Shown: positions 6,899 to 13,866 of the stretch, piece after piece
How positions within the stretch are numbered: position 1 is the first letter of the stretch
Layout of the letters: each line of letters starts with the position of its first letter
Notes under the pieces: generated by a model
What the model was told of the DNA's origin: nothing
The model's database searches: none
Seen by the model: the letters and a program-made list of their open reading frames with translations, nothing else
Translations under genes and position numbers: made by a program
Assembly: GCA_030836605.1 (NCBI GenBank)
Contig: JAUPMC010000048.1
Coordinates: forward strand, 1-15,014
Length of the DNA: 15,014 nt
Direction of reading: 5' to 3'
Source of the DNA: Thermoplasmatota archaeon
GTDB lineage: Archaea; Thermoplasmatota; Thermoplasmata; UBA10834

Positions 6899-6907
6899 TA
6901 TAAAATA
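6899..6907 (-). promoter_or_regulatory. TATA box for the DHH phosphoesterase gene
   Basis: Minus-strand TATTTTATA, in otherwise GC-rich sequence. It is centred about 30 nt from the GTG start, which places the transcription start at or within a few bases of the start codon. Confidence 0.55.
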
Positions 6908-6963
6908 GGTGGTTAGCCCCGGAGCGCGCGTCGCGCCCGAGGGCGTGGTCTCGTCCGCCCCGC

Positions 6964-7344
6964 TCAGCTGGACTCTTCGTCCGAGGGCTTGGCCGGGCCG
7001 CCCTGGAGCGCCTGGGTGATCTGCGACTGGAGGCTCTGGTGCCTCTCCCTCAAGTGCTTGTCCTGCCTCTCGAGGGTCTTGACCCTGACCTCCGTGGTCT
7101 CCTTCTGCTCCTTCAGCTCCGTCATGAGCCCCTGCCGGTCCTTGACCTGCACGAGCAGCGTGCCGACGTTCTTGAAGACCGCCGAGTCCTCCGGGGACTT
7201 CTCGAGCTCCTGCACGGTTCTGTCCAGCTCCTTGGCCTGGGCCTCGAGCTGTATCTTCTGCGTCGTGATCATCTGTATCTGCTGGGTCAGCTGCTGGAAC
7301 TGCGCGATCTGGTTCTGAACCTTCGGTGGGATGTTGTCCATCAT
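6964..7344 (-). CDS. pfdB: prefoldin beta subunit
   Basis: 126 aa. Archaeal prefoldin is an alpha2-beta4 jellyfish-shaped chaperone that hands unfolded proteins to the thermosome. The sequence shows two long coiled-coil helices, heptad-rich and glutamine/glutamate-rich (VQNQIAQFQQLTQQIQ near residues 9-24 and LKEQKETTEVRVKTLERQ near 77-94). They flank a short beta segment (DSAVFKNVGTLLVQV, 53-67) that is the hallmark of the beta subunit. The C-terminal tail is acidic and probably disordered. Two adjacent ATGs (7344 and 7341) overlap the pcc1 TGA, so translation is likely coupled. Stop is TGA. Confidence 0.95.
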   Translation of the reverse strand: MMDNIPPKVQNQIAQFQQLTQQIQMITTQKIQLEAQAKELDRTVQELEKSPEDSAVFKNVGTLLVQVKDRQGLMTELKEQKETTEVRVKTLERQDKHLRERHQSLQSQITQALQGGPAKPSDEESS

Positions 7345-7583
7345 CTCCTAGCCTCCTCTGCCGTCTCCTCTGCCACATCGGCCCATCTGATATATGAGTT
7401 CAAGGCCGCCCTCAGGGACGCGAGGTCCTCGGCCTCGACCCTGATCGCGACCTCCCCGTCGCCCCCGACGACCTGGACGCTCGTCCTGGGCACCTTCTCC
7501 GACATCTCCGGGGAGAGGGCGCCCGTCAGGACGCCAGCGTTCCTGGTCCTGATGGTGAGCTCCGCCCTGCAGGCCAAGGTCAT
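7341..7583 (-). CDS. pcc1: KEOPS complex subunit Pcc1
   Basis: 80 aa. Pcc1 is the dimerising subunit of KEOPS, which makes t6A at position 37 of ANN-decoding tRNAs together with Kae1, Bud32 and Cgi121. Visible are an N-terminal beta strand (ACRAELTIRTRN), the central EKVPRTSVQVVGGDGEVAIRVEA with its two strands, and the helix EDLASLRAALNSYIRW ending in IRWADVAEE, all typical of Pcc1. The frame is open further upstream but that sequence belongs to rpoP in another frame; the ATG used here overlaps the rpoP stop as ATGA. Its TGA overlaps the pfdB start. No other KEOPS gene is in the window. Confidence 0.85.
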   Translation of the reverse strand: MTLACRAELTIRTRNAGVLTGALSPEMSEKVPRTSVQVVGGDGEVAIRVEAEDLASLRAALNSYIRWADVAEETAEEARR

Positions 7584-7714
7584 CTTCCCTTGACCGGCTT
7601 GCGTACGTTGGGCCTCTCCTTGTAGAACACCTTCGACCCGCACTTCTCGCACTGCAGGCCGACCGTGTTCATGCCCGACCTGACGGGCTCCTTGCACCTC
7701 GAGCACTTGTACAT
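7580..7714 (-). CDS. rpoP: DNA-directed RNA polymerase subunit P (Rpb12-like)
   Basis: A 44-aa zinc-ribbon subunit of archaeal RNA polymerase, the counterpart of eukaryotic Rpb12. The residues MYKCSRCKEPV carry the first CxxC and LQCEKCGSKVFYKERP the second, ending with VRKPVKGR; this is the canonical compact subunit with the basic tail. The ATG lies 5 nt after the rpl37ae stop, whose last codons provide GGAG about 11 nt upstream. Its TGA overlaps the pcc1 ATG. Short enough to be missed by length-cutoff gene calling. The order rpl37ae-rpoP-pcc1 is conserved in many archaea. Confidence 0.94.
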   Translation of the reverse strand: MYKCSRCKEPVRSGMNTVGLQCEKCGSKVFYKERPNVRKPVKGR

Positions 7715-7719
7715 GTCGC

Positions 7720-8058
7720 TCAACGCTCCTTGAGTTCTTCCTCAGCTGGCTCGGGGGTCTTCTCGATCTCCTTCGGGCCCTCCGCCCTGGCCTTCGCCGC
7801 GGCGATGGCCTCCGAGACCTCTCTCTTGACAGCGACCGGGGCCGTGAGCACGTACGAGCTGCTCGCGAGCTGCGCGCCGCAGTGCCGGCATACCCATATG
7901 CCGTTGGCCTGGCGCTTGACGGCGGCGGCCTTGCACTTGGGGCACTCGTGCCAGATCTTGCTGACCCGCTCTACGTCCCCTATCCGCTTCCTGATCCTTA
8001 CCCCGTACCTCGCGCCGAACCTGCCAGCCGAGCCGACTTTCTTGGTCCTCTTGGCCAT
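7720..8058 (-). CDS. rpl37ae: 50S ribosomal protein L37Ae
   Basis: 112 aa zinc-binding large-subunit protein (eL43). The N-terminus MAKRTKKVGSAGRFGARYG is diagnostic. A C2C2 ribbon follows: HECPKCKA (about 38-45) and VCRHCGAQ (about 56-63). The C-terminus carries an acidic, glutamate-rich tail of about 25 residues that is longer than usual for this family, whose core is about 90 aa. AGGTG lies 7 nt before the ATG, overlapping the end of rrp42. Member of the exosome cluster. Stop is TGA. Confidence 0.95.
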   Translation of the reverse strand: MAKRTKKVGSAGRFGARYGVRIRKRIGDVERVSKIWHECPKCKAAAVKRQANGIWVCRHCGAQLASSSYVLTAPVAVKREVSEAIAAAKARAEGPKEIEKTPEPAEEELKER

Positions 8059-8072
8059 GAGCTAACACCTGC

Positions 8073-8849
8073 CTAGCCAGGCAGCCTGAGGCGCGTCTCC
8101 GCCCCGAGCCTCCTGGACATCTCGATGACCTTGAACACCTCTTCGATGGAGAACGACCCCACGAGCCCCTTCTGCATCGCGCACAGGTTGCCGGTCTCGG
8201 TCGTCGTCACGGTGAGCCTCGCGTCCGCGACCCTCTCCTCGTCGTGGGTCGGGTCCACGAGTATCTTGTCGTCTATTTTGACGACCGTGAGCGATATCGG
8301 CGTGTGCTGCAGCGGCAGCGGGAAGTCCTCGCCCTTGCCTGCCCTCTTGGCGGGCACGACCGCGGTCTTCAGCGCGGCGTTCGCCGCGATGTTGGCCGCG
8401 TCGAACAGGTTCCCGTCGTAGTCCACGACATGGACGTCCAGGAACATGATCCAGACCTCCTTGCCCTTCTCGATGCAGAGCTTGGACAGGTCGACCGCGT
8501 GTCCCTCCCTGATGCCCCTGTCGATGACCCTGGAGATCTCGATCGACTCCTTGTCCGGCGGGCCAGACTCGAAGGTCTCGCTCGCCATCGGGATCAACTC
8601 GGCGTTGGTCGTCAGGACGCCCTTGTCCGGGGTGTCCCCGAAGGGCTCCCCGACCATGAGCTTGACCCCGACGACGACGTCGGTGCCGCCCAGCTGCACC
8701 CTCGCGGAGCCCTCTGCGGACTTGATGTAGTCCGTCGTGATCTTGAGCGGCCTCATCTCCTCGAAGCCCCGGCCGTCCGACCTGGTCCCCTTGGTGAGGA
8801 GCTTGGCTATGTGGTCCCTCTTGAGCTCGGCCATCACGTCCTTGCTCAT
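8073..8849 (-). CDS. rrp42: exosome complex subunit Rrp42
   Basis: 258 aa RNase PH-fold protein. Archaeal Rrp42 is the non-catalytic partner that alternates with Rrp41 in the hexameric exosome ring. Visible are the start helix DVMAELKRDHIAKLLTKGTRSDGR, then the ring strand SARVQLGGTDVVVGVKL and the Rrp42-type VDPTHDEERVADARLTV near the C-terminus, where the catalytic aspartates of Rrp41 are absent as expected. The ATG directly follows the rrp41 TAG with no spacer; GGTGG 7 nt upstream lies in the last rrp41 codons. An internal ATG (codon 6) is possible but less well placed. Stop is TAG. Confidence 0.95.
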   Translation of the reverse strand: MSKDVMAELKRDHIAKLLTKGTRSDGRGFEEMRPLKITTDYIKSAEGSARVQLGGTDVVVGVKLMVGEPFGDTPDKGVLTTNAELIPMASETFESGPPDKESIEISRVIDRGIREGHAVDLSKLCIEKGKEVWIMFLDVHVVDYDGNLFDAANIAANAALKTAVVPAKRAGKGEDFPLPLQHTPISLTVVKIDDKILVDPTHDEERVADARLTVTTTETGNLCAMQKGLVGSFSIEEVFKVIEMSRRLGAETRLRLPG

Positions 8850-9626
8850 CTAGGCCACCCCCTTCCCGGCGCCCTCTGGGGCCGCGATGTCGGTGTCCAA
8901 CGCCCTCGCCTCGTAGCGCCTCTTGAGCGCGTCCCTCTGGATCTCGTACACCTTCTCGCAACCGTGGATCGCCATGTTGAGGCCCTTGACATACTCGTCT
9001 TGTGTCAGGTCCCCGTCCATCTGGAGCAGGACGATCTCCTTGGTCCTCGGCACGTATCCCACGGGGATGTCCGCCTCGCCGAAGTTGTCCTCCTCCTTGC
9101 CCAGGTCGACCATCACGGTGCCCGCGGCCTTGCCAGCGGCGCACGACGCGACCAGGTCCCTCATCGGTACGCCCGCGTCAGCGAGCGCCACCGACGCGGC
9201 CGTCAGGCCCGCGCACCTGGTGCCCGCGTTCGCCTGGAGCACCTCGATGTAGACGTCTATGGACGCCCTCGGGAAATACTCCGTGAACACGACGTGTGTG
9301 AGTGCCTCGGAGGTGATCTTCGAGATCTCCTGGGACCTCCTGTCGGGGCCCGGCCTCTTCCTGTCGTCCACCGAGAACGCGGCCATGTTGTACTTGCACT
9401 GGACCAGCGCCCTGGTCGGGTTCTGCATGTGCCTGGGGTGGCACTCCCTCGGCCCGTACACGGCCGCGAGCACCTTGTTCAAGCCCCACTCGACATACGC
9501 GGAGCCGTCGGCGCGCTTGAGCACGCCTGCCTCTATCCTCAGCGGCCGCATCTCTTCGGGCGTGCGCCCGTCGACCCTGCGGCCGTTCTCGTCTAGCAGC
9601 TTGATGTCTGTCGTCATTCCTCCCAT
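8850..9626 (-). CDS. rrp41: exosome complex exonuclease Rrp41
   Basis: Catalytic RNase PH-like subunit of the archaeal exosome, a phosphorolytic 3'-5' exonuclease and tailing enzyme; 258 aa from the chosen start. Visible are VDGRTPEEMRPL, the RNA-binding loop RECHPRHMQ, FSVDDRKRPGPDRRSQE with its arginines, LQANAGTRCAGLTAAS and the phosphate/metal region LGKEEDNFGEADIPV, so the active site looks intact. The C-terminus has a tail of about 20 residues. Start is uncertain: GTG at 9635 overlaps the rrp4 stop as GTGA, ATG at 9626 has GGGAG about 9 nt upstream, and ATG at 9617 follows GGAGG with too short a gap; I took 9626. Stop is TAG, abutting the rrp42 ATG. Confidence 0.93.
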   Translation of the reverse strand: MGGMTTDIKLLDENGRRVDGRTPEEMRPLRIEAGVLKRADGSAYVEWGLNKVLAAVYGPRECHPRHMQNPTRALVQCKYNMAAFSVDDRKRPGPDRRSQEISKITSEALTHVVFTEYFPRASIDVYIEVLQANAGTRCAGLTAASVALADAGVPMRDLVASCAAGKAAGTVMVDLGKEEDNFGEADIPVGYVPRTKEIVLLQMDGDLTQDEYVKGLNMAIHGCEKVYEIQRDALKRRYEARALDTDIAAPEGAGKGVA

Positions 9627-9631
9627 TGGGG

Positions 9632-10324
9632 TCACTCTCCCTTCCTGGAGCCTTCCTCCAGGAGCTTCTTGATCTTCTCTGTGAGGCCTACGTTGTGGGC
9701 CTCCTCCTCTATGAGTTTCACGGCCTTGACGGCCTTGATGATGTCATCCAGCTCGCCGTCTATCCATATCCTGCCGTTCTGCCCGACATATATCCTGCAG
9801 CCGGTGGCGTTCTTCAGCATCTGGATCATGGAGCCGTTCTTGCCTATGATCCTCGGCACCTTCGAAGGCGATATGTCGAGGATCATGCCTCCCGTGAGCT
9901 TCCTGAGCCCGTGCTCATTCATGGAGACCTGGATGCGCCTCGTCTCGTCTACGCCGACGACCTTGAGCAGCACCACGTCCCCGGGGACCATGAACTTCCT
10001 CGTCTCGCCGAACTCCACCCTCCACGGCACCTCGTTCACGTGCAGCGGGGCCGGGTACGGCGCGTTGATGTCGACCAACCAGTTCGACGCGCTCACGTCC
10101 TCTATCTTCCCGACCACCATGTCGCCACGCTCGGGCATGTACTGCCCCGAGAGCGGGACGACGCCCACGACGTTCTGCCGGACGGTCTTTATCCCGAGCT
10201 GGGCCGCGTATATGTTTCGCCCCTCGGTGTAAGTGCCGGGCCCCGGCTCCTTCCCGGAGCTGTCCAGCAGGTCCCCAGGTACGACTATCTCCCTGGAGGC
10301 CTCCTTAGAATCACTAGCCTGCAT
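9632..10324 (-). CDS. rrp4: exosome complex RNA-binding subunit Rrp4
   Basis: 230 aa from the chosen ATG. Rrp4 forms part of the cap on the exosome ring and feeds RNA into it. Order of domains: N-terminal SREIVVPGDLLDSSG strand region (about 10-60), S1 domain (from PERGDMVVGKIEDVSASNWLVDI), then a KH domain with IIGKNGSMI as its GxxG loop and GRIWIDG after it. The frame also stays open to a GTG at 10360, adding 12 residues, but the family begins near the ATG at 10324. Upstream is a 196-bp gap to SBDS with a weak TATA. It overlaps the rrp41 frame's GTG at its stop. Stop is TGA. Confidence 0.94.
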   Translation of the reverse strand: MQASDSKEASREIVVPGDLLDSSGKEPGPGTYTEGRNIYAAQLGIKTVRQNVVGVVPLSGQYMPERGDMVVGKIEDVSASNWLVDINAPYPAPLHVNEVPWRVEFGETRKFMVPGDVVLLKVVGVDETRRIQVSMNEHGLRKLTGGMILDISPSKVPRIIGKNGSMIQMLKNATGCRIYVGQNGRIWIDGELDDIIKAVKAVKLIEEEAHNVGLTEKIKKLLEEGSRKGE

Positions 10325-10520
10325 ATCTGACTCACTCTTGCCTAGAGTCGCGATAAACACTCTGCCGACACGGCCCTGGACTTACACAGCGTCCTTAGGC
10401 CCGCAGCGCATTTACCATCTTCTCTCTTCAAAAGCCTGAAATGCGTCCCCTGCTTTAATCTTTTGGTCGGACGGACAGGGCCGTCGCCCCGATGCCAGGT
10501 GTCCCCGGCGGGCCCCTAAG
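10325..10520 (-). promoter_or_regulatory. gap between SBDS and rrp4 with a candidate promoter
   Basis: 196 bp, the only sizeable break inside the supercluster below psmA. Minus-strand AAGATTAAAG (10453-10462) is a weak TATA-like element that would give a leader of about 110 nt. Within the leader an ATG codes a 7-residue frame (MVNALRA) after GAGAG; it may be chance. No T-run terminator was seen after SBDS. Confidence 0.35.
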
Positions 10521-11225
10521 TCACTGCGCGCCCTTCAGGACCTTCGTCTCGGCCTCGCCGTGGGTCCTGTTGCTGATCTTCTCGTGGAACTCGTTCTGCA
10601 GCCCCGCCGGCATCTCTATGACCCCGATCCACGAGCCGTCCTTCTGCCACTCCTCCTTCGTCACCTTGCCGAAGTGCTTGAAGTCCTCGTAGCAGCGGCC
10701 GTAGTCCTCCCCGGAGACCCTGACAGCTATCCTCACCTTGTCGAACTTGATCGGGATGAGCGGCCTCAGGGCGTCCATGATGGCCGGCACCTGCGCCTCG
10801 ACCGACTTGAACGGGTCTATGTGGCACCGGGCCTCCTCCATCGCGGTCTCTATCCTCGTCGGGGGGTGCGGGCCGCCGGTCTGCGGGTTCATTGCGTTCC
10901 TCGCGATGTACTCCACGATCCGCTTGCGCTTGTTCTCCTGCATTATCTTGCGCTGCTCGGTCGTCAGCTGGACCTCGCCCTTGAGGATGATGACCTTGGC
11001 GACCTCCGTCGCGTCCATCGTGCCGAAGACCTGCTTGATCTTGTCGTCGGGCGCCCGGGTCCCCTTCTTGGCGTTCTTGAAGATCGTGTCTATGACCATG
11101 TGGTCGATGAGGTCGACCTCCTTGCCGTCCTTCATCTTCTGGACGACGGCAGGGTCGATGAGTATCTCGAAGCTCTCGCCGTGTGACTCGAACCTCGCTA
11201 CAATCGCCTCATCCAAGTCTACCAT
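10521..11225 (-). CDS. ribosome maturation protein SBDS (Sdo1)
   Basis: 234 aa. SBDS, with EF-2-like GTPases in eukaryotes, releases anti-association factor 6 from the large subunit; the archaeal role is taken to be similar. Three domains are recognisable: the FYSH domain (RFESHGESFEILIDPAV, then FKNAKKGTRAPDD and FGTMDATEVAKVIILKGEVQLTTEQR), the central helical domain (residues about 95-160, NPQTGGPHPPTRIETAMEEA) and the C-terminal ferredoxin-like domain (LIPIKFDKVRIAVRV). The ATG lies 10 nt after the psmA stop, with GTGAG upstream, so it shares the psmA transcript. This is its classical position between psmA and rrp4. Stop is TGA. Confidence 0.95.
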   Translation of the reverse strand: MVDLDEAIVARFESHGESFEILIDPAVVQKMKDGKEVDLIDHMVIDTIFKNAKKGTRAPDDKIKQVFGTMDATEVAKVIILKGEVQLTTEQRKIMQENKRKRIVEYIARNAMNPQTGGPHPPTRIETAMEEARCHIDPFKSVEAQVPAIMDALRPLIPIKFDKVRIAVRVSGEDYGRCYEDFKHFGKVTKEEWQKDGSWIGVIEMPAGLQNEFHEKISNRTHGEAETKVLKGAQ

Positions 11226-11235
11226 GGGCCCACTC

Positions 11236-11952
11236 TCACGTGGTCAGCTTCTTGACGTAGGCCTCCACTTCGGCGTCCGAGAGTCTCCTGAACTTCTCAC
11301 CCATCTTCACGAGGCCTATCTCCACGGCCTTCGTGTTGAGGCTCTCCTCGGTGGCCTTCGCCAGCGCCTTGAGGCCCAGGAGTATCGCTCCGTCCTGGGT
11401 CATGTCCTCCTGGTACTCCTCCTCGAAGACATCCATGATCGTGTTCTTGCCAGCGCCTATCGAGCCGGCCTTGTAGGACACGAGCGCGCCGCTCGGGTCG
11501 GTCTCGAAGAGGTGGCAGCCCTGTTCGTCCACGCCCGCGACCAGCAGCGCGGTCCCGAAGGGCCTGACGCCGCCGTACTGCGTGTAGTTCTGCTTGTAGT
11601 CGCACAGCCTCTTGACGAGGGTCTCCAGGTCGACCTTCTCCGCGTACGTGACCTTGTTGATCTGGGCAATGACCCGCGCGTAGTCCACCAGGACCCTCGC
11701 GTCGGCGACGAGCCCGGATGTGGCGCAGCCGATGTGCTCGTCTATCTGGAATATCTTCTCGATCGACTTCGACTCGATGAGCTTGCTCGCGATCCTCTTG
11801 TCCACTATGAGCGCGACGCCGTCCTTGAACTTGAGGCCGACAGTCGTCGTCCCCCTCTTGACTGCCTCCCTCGCGTACTCCACCTGGAACAGTCTGCCAT
11901 CGGGTGAGAAGACGGTTATCGCCCTGTCATACGCCATCTGTCCTGGCTGCAT
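11236..11952 (-). CDS. psmA: 20S proteasome alpha subunit
   Basis: 238 aa. Forms the outer gate rings of the archaeal 20S proteasome. The N-terminus AYDRAITVFSPDGRLFQVEYA is the alpha-type signature that makes the gate and axial channel. Also visible are KRGTTTVGLKFKDGV, then VDKRIASKLIE, HIGCATSGLVADARVL and the RPFGTALLVAGVD strand. There is no N-terminal threonine nucleophile, as expected for an alpha subunit. The ATG has GAGGTG 9 nt upstream and a TATA box in the 154-bp gap behind rnp2, so transcription of psmA-SBDS can start here. The beta subunit is not in the window. Stop is TGA. Confidence 0.96.
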   Translation of the reverse strand: MQPGQMAYDRAITVFSPDGRLFQVEYAREAVKRGTTTVGLKFKDGVALIVDKRIASKLIESKSIEKIFQIDEHIGCATSGLVADARVLVDYARVIAQINKVTYAEKVDLETLVKRLCDYKQNYTQYGGVRPFGTALLVAGVDEQGCHLFETDPSGALVSYKAGSIGAGKNTIMDVFEEEYQEDMTQDGAILLGLKALAKATEESLNTKAVEIGLVKMGEKFRRLSDAEVEAYVKKLTT

Positions 11953-12025
11953 TTACCTTACACCTCTTGAGATTGACATAATCACGGCTAGATGTGTATG
12001 CCGAGGCTGCCTAACGCGGTCGCCC

Positions 12026-12034
12026 GTATAAAGG
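12026..12034 (-). promoter_or_regulatory. TATA box for psmA
   Basis: Minus-strand CCTTTATAC preceded by an A-run (GAAAAACC), which resembles a BRE-TATA pair. It predicts transcription from about 12003 and a leader of about 50 nt with the GAGGTG ribosome binding site before psmA. Confidence 0.55.
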
Positions 12035-12106
12035 TTTTTCGCGCTCCGCGAACGGGTGCCCCGGGTCATCTGGCCACGCTGGCACGTCAGCTCCGCGGCG
12101 CGCGTC

Positions 12107-12445
12107 TCACTCCCAGGTCCTGCGAGCGACGGCCTCTTCCTTCAGGTACTTGTCCTTGAGGGTCTTGATGGTGCCCGAGGTCTTGAGGGTCTCGACCTTG
12201 CACGGCCTCCCCGAGACCCTGTCGACCGACACGAGCAGCGCGATGGCGTCGTCCTTGAGCTTGTGCGGGACCTTCAGTATGGCCACCTCTGTCTCGTACA
12301 CCGTGATCCTGAACCCGTTGTCCATCACGGTACCCCTCGCCCGGTGTATCAGGGAAGAAAGGAAATCGTTTCTGGCGAAAGGCCCGCCCTCGGATACCCT
12401 GAAAGCGATGTACCTCCACCTCTCGCCAGGCGCCTTCTTCGGCAT
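12107..12445 (-). CDS. rnp2: ribonuclease P protein component 2 (Pop5)
   Basis: 112 aa protein subunit of archaeal RNase P, which matures the 5' ends of tRNAs; Pop5 pairs with Rpp30 near the catalytic RNA domain. Visible are WRYIAFRV at the first strand, then the helix ARNDFLSSLIHRARGTV, FRITVYETEVAILKVPHKLKDDAIALLVSVDRVSGRPCKVETLKTSGTIKTL as the ferredoxin-like core. The length fits the family. The ATG lies 9 nt after the ftsZ stop with only a weak ribosome binding site, so it is probably carried on the ftsZ transcript. In many archaea Rpp30 precedes it; here ftsZ does. Stop is TGA. Confidence 0.9.
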   Translation of the reverse strand: MPKKAPGERWRYIAFRVSEGGPFARNDFLSSLIHRARGTVMDNGFRITVYETEVAILKVPHKLKDDAIALLVSVDRVSGRPCKVETLKTSGTIKTLKDKYLKEEAVARRTWE

Positions 12446-12454
12446 GCCAAACGC

Positions 12455-13567
12455 TCAGCGGACGAACTCGACGCCGTGCTTCGAGTTGGGCTCGGCGAAT
12501 TCCTTCGGCATCATGTCCGGCGCCTTCACGCCCGTGAGCACGACCATCACGCGGACCAGGCCGTCGAGCCCGGGGTCCACGCTGCATCCCCAGATTATCC
12601 TGGCGTTGGGGTTGATCTTGGCGTTGACCATCTCCGCGGCCTTCTCCGCCTCGGATACGGTCATGTCGAGCCCGCCCGTGACCCTTATCAGCGCGCCCCT
12701 GGCTGTGCTGAGGTCTATGTTGCCCAGCAGAGGCGACTCGAGCGCCTGCGACACGGCGGAGTCCATCCTGTCGCCCTTGCCCGTGGTCTTGTTCGTAGCC
12801 TCGCCCATGCCTATGAGCGCGACGCCTCCGTTCTTCATGATGGTCATCACGTCGTTGAAGTCCAGGTTCACGAGCCCGGGCTTTGTGATTATCTCGGTCA
12901 GGCCCTTGATGGACTCCATCAGGACCTCGTCCGCCACCCTGAACGCCGCGTCCAGCGGGAGCTTCGGGACCAGCTCGAGGAGCTTGTCGTTCGGTATGAC
13001 CGCGGTCGTGTCGCAGTTCATCTTCAACCGGTCCAGGCCCCTCATCGCGTTCTCCCAGCGGACCCTGCCCTCGGCCTTGAACGGCAGCGTGACTATTCCG
13101 ATAGTGAGCGCCCCGGACTCCCGGGCCATCCTCGCGACGACAGGGGCCGAGCCCGTGCCCGTCCCCCCGCCCATGCCGGCCGTGACGAAGACGATGCTGG
13201 ATCCCTTGACATACTGCTTCAGCTCCTCCTCGGACTCGGCCGCGGCTTTCTCGCCCACCTCGGGCAAGGCCCCGGCGCCCAGCCCCTTCGTCAGGGTCCG
13301 GCCGAGCAGCACCTTGTGCGGCGAGTGAACGTGCAACAGGTGCTTGGCGTCCGTGTTCGCGGCAACGATCTCGGCGCCGAACACCCCTGATTGGTTGAGG
13401 CGGTTGACCGTGTTGGAACCTCCTCCCCCGCACCCGACTATGGTGATGTTGACCTTGAGCTTCTCGACGATCGCGGCGAGCTCCTGGTCTTCCGGGGTCC
13501 CCAGTGCCTCCTTCGTGCTCTTCTCCAGCGCATGCATTTCGAGAGCATCGTCTATAAGTGACTTCAT
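12455..13567 (-). CDS. ftsZ: cell division GTPase FtsZ, first paralog
   Basis: 370 aa tubulin-like GTPase that forms the division ring. An N-terminal helical extension of about 45 residues precedes the core strand ITIVGCGGGGSNTVNRL. The GTP-binding signature GMGGGTGTGSAPVVA, the PFKAEGRVRWENA segment and the T7 synergy loop NLDFND are intact, so GTP hydrolysis is expected. The C-terminal linker is very short, ending HGVEFVR. The frame is open up to 13813, but that stretch is GC-rich low complexity, and a TATA box at 13618 with a leader of about 25 nt supports the ATG at 13567. It is head-to-head with a second ftsZ and 9 nt upstream of rnp2. Whether it is FtsZ1 or FtsZ2 needs a tree. Stop is TGA. 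Confidence 0.95.
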   Translation of the reverse strand: MKSLIDDALEMHALEKSTKEALGTPEDQELAAIVEKLKVNITIVGCGGGGSNTVNRLNQSGVFGAEIVAANTDAKHLLHVHSPHKVLLGRTLTKGLGAGALPEVGEKAAAESEEELKQYVKGSSIVFVTAGMGGGTGTGSAPVVARMARESGALTIGIVTLPFKAEGRVRWENAMRGLDRLKMNCDTTAVIPNDKLLELVPKLPLDAAFRVADEVLMESIKGLTEIITKPGLVNLDFNDVMTIMKNGGVALIGMGEATNKTTGKGDRMDSAVSQALESPLLGNIDLSTARGALIRVTGGLDMTVSEAEKAAEMVNAKINPNARIIWGCSVDPGLDGLVRVMVVLTGVKAPDMMPKEFAEPNSKHGVEFVR

Positions 13568-13617
13568 TTCGTCATCCCATCCTAAGATGTTTCCGATAAA
13601 GTAAATAATCACTTGAC

Positions 13618-13626
13618 TATTTAAAT
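13618..13626 (-). promoter_or_regulatory. TATA box for the minus-strand ftsZ
   Basis: Minus-strand ATTTAAATA in an AT-rich patch (about 13590-13628) next to the GC-rich spacer. It predicts a start near 13593, about 25 nt before the ATG. The core is symmetrical, so it could also direct transcription into the spacer. Confidence 0.6.
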
Positions 13627-13857
13627 CAATCCTCGGGCGCCAGTATGCGCGGTCCGAGACCTTCGGAACCCCTCCGGCGCGTCCTCCGGGGGCGTCCCGC
13701 GCCGATTCCCTCGGACGTCTCCCCGCACGGTTCCCGCCCCGGGTTAGGCCCCCCTCCGAGGGCCTTTTCCCTGAGGCCCGCATGCTACGCATGCGCGGTC
13801 CCCTCGGCCGCATGGCCCCTTTTGTCGGTTTACTGGCTCGGAACCAGCATTGAGAAT
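13627..13857. other. GC-rich spacer between the two ftsZ genes with many stem-loops
   Basis: No gene is supported in these 230 bp. It is far more GC-rich than the AT-rich promoter patches on both sides and holds at least five small inverted repeats: 13651-13670 (GGT-CCGA/TCGG-ACC), 13693-13717 (CGTCC/GGACG), 13760-13779 (GGGCCT/AGGCCC), 13780-13794 (GCATGC/GCATGC) and 13833-13847 (CTGG/CCAG); GCGG/CCGC at 13795-13811 adds another. Three of them lie directly end to end. It may be a structured RNA, a regulatory spacer, or only compositional effect. Confidence 0.4.
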
Positions 13858-13858
13858 G

Positions 13859-13866
13859 TTTATATT
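13859..13866 (+). promoter_or_regulatory. TATA box for the plus-strand ftsZ
   Basis: TTTATATT lies about 45 nt before the ATG at 13908, predicting a start near 13887 and a leader of about 20 nt containing GGGGTG. The opposite strand also reads as a TATA box (AATATAAA). Confidence 0.65.

Noticed and set aside
9627..9635. GTG at 9635 as the rrp41 start
   Set aside because: It overlaps the rrp4 stop as GTGA, which is a common arrangement, but its purine-rich stretch is too close; the ATG at 9626 has better spacing. The choice remains open.
13760..13794. Terminator hairpins in the ftsZ spacer
   Set aside because: No T-run follows on either strand, and both genes point away from the spacer, so nothing would need to end there.
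13568..13813. Longer start for the minus-strand ftsZ, adding 82 residues
   Set aside because: The extension is low-complexity and arginine-rich, crosses a good TATA box, and would be encoded in the stem-loop spacer. The ATG at 13567 fits the family and the promoter.
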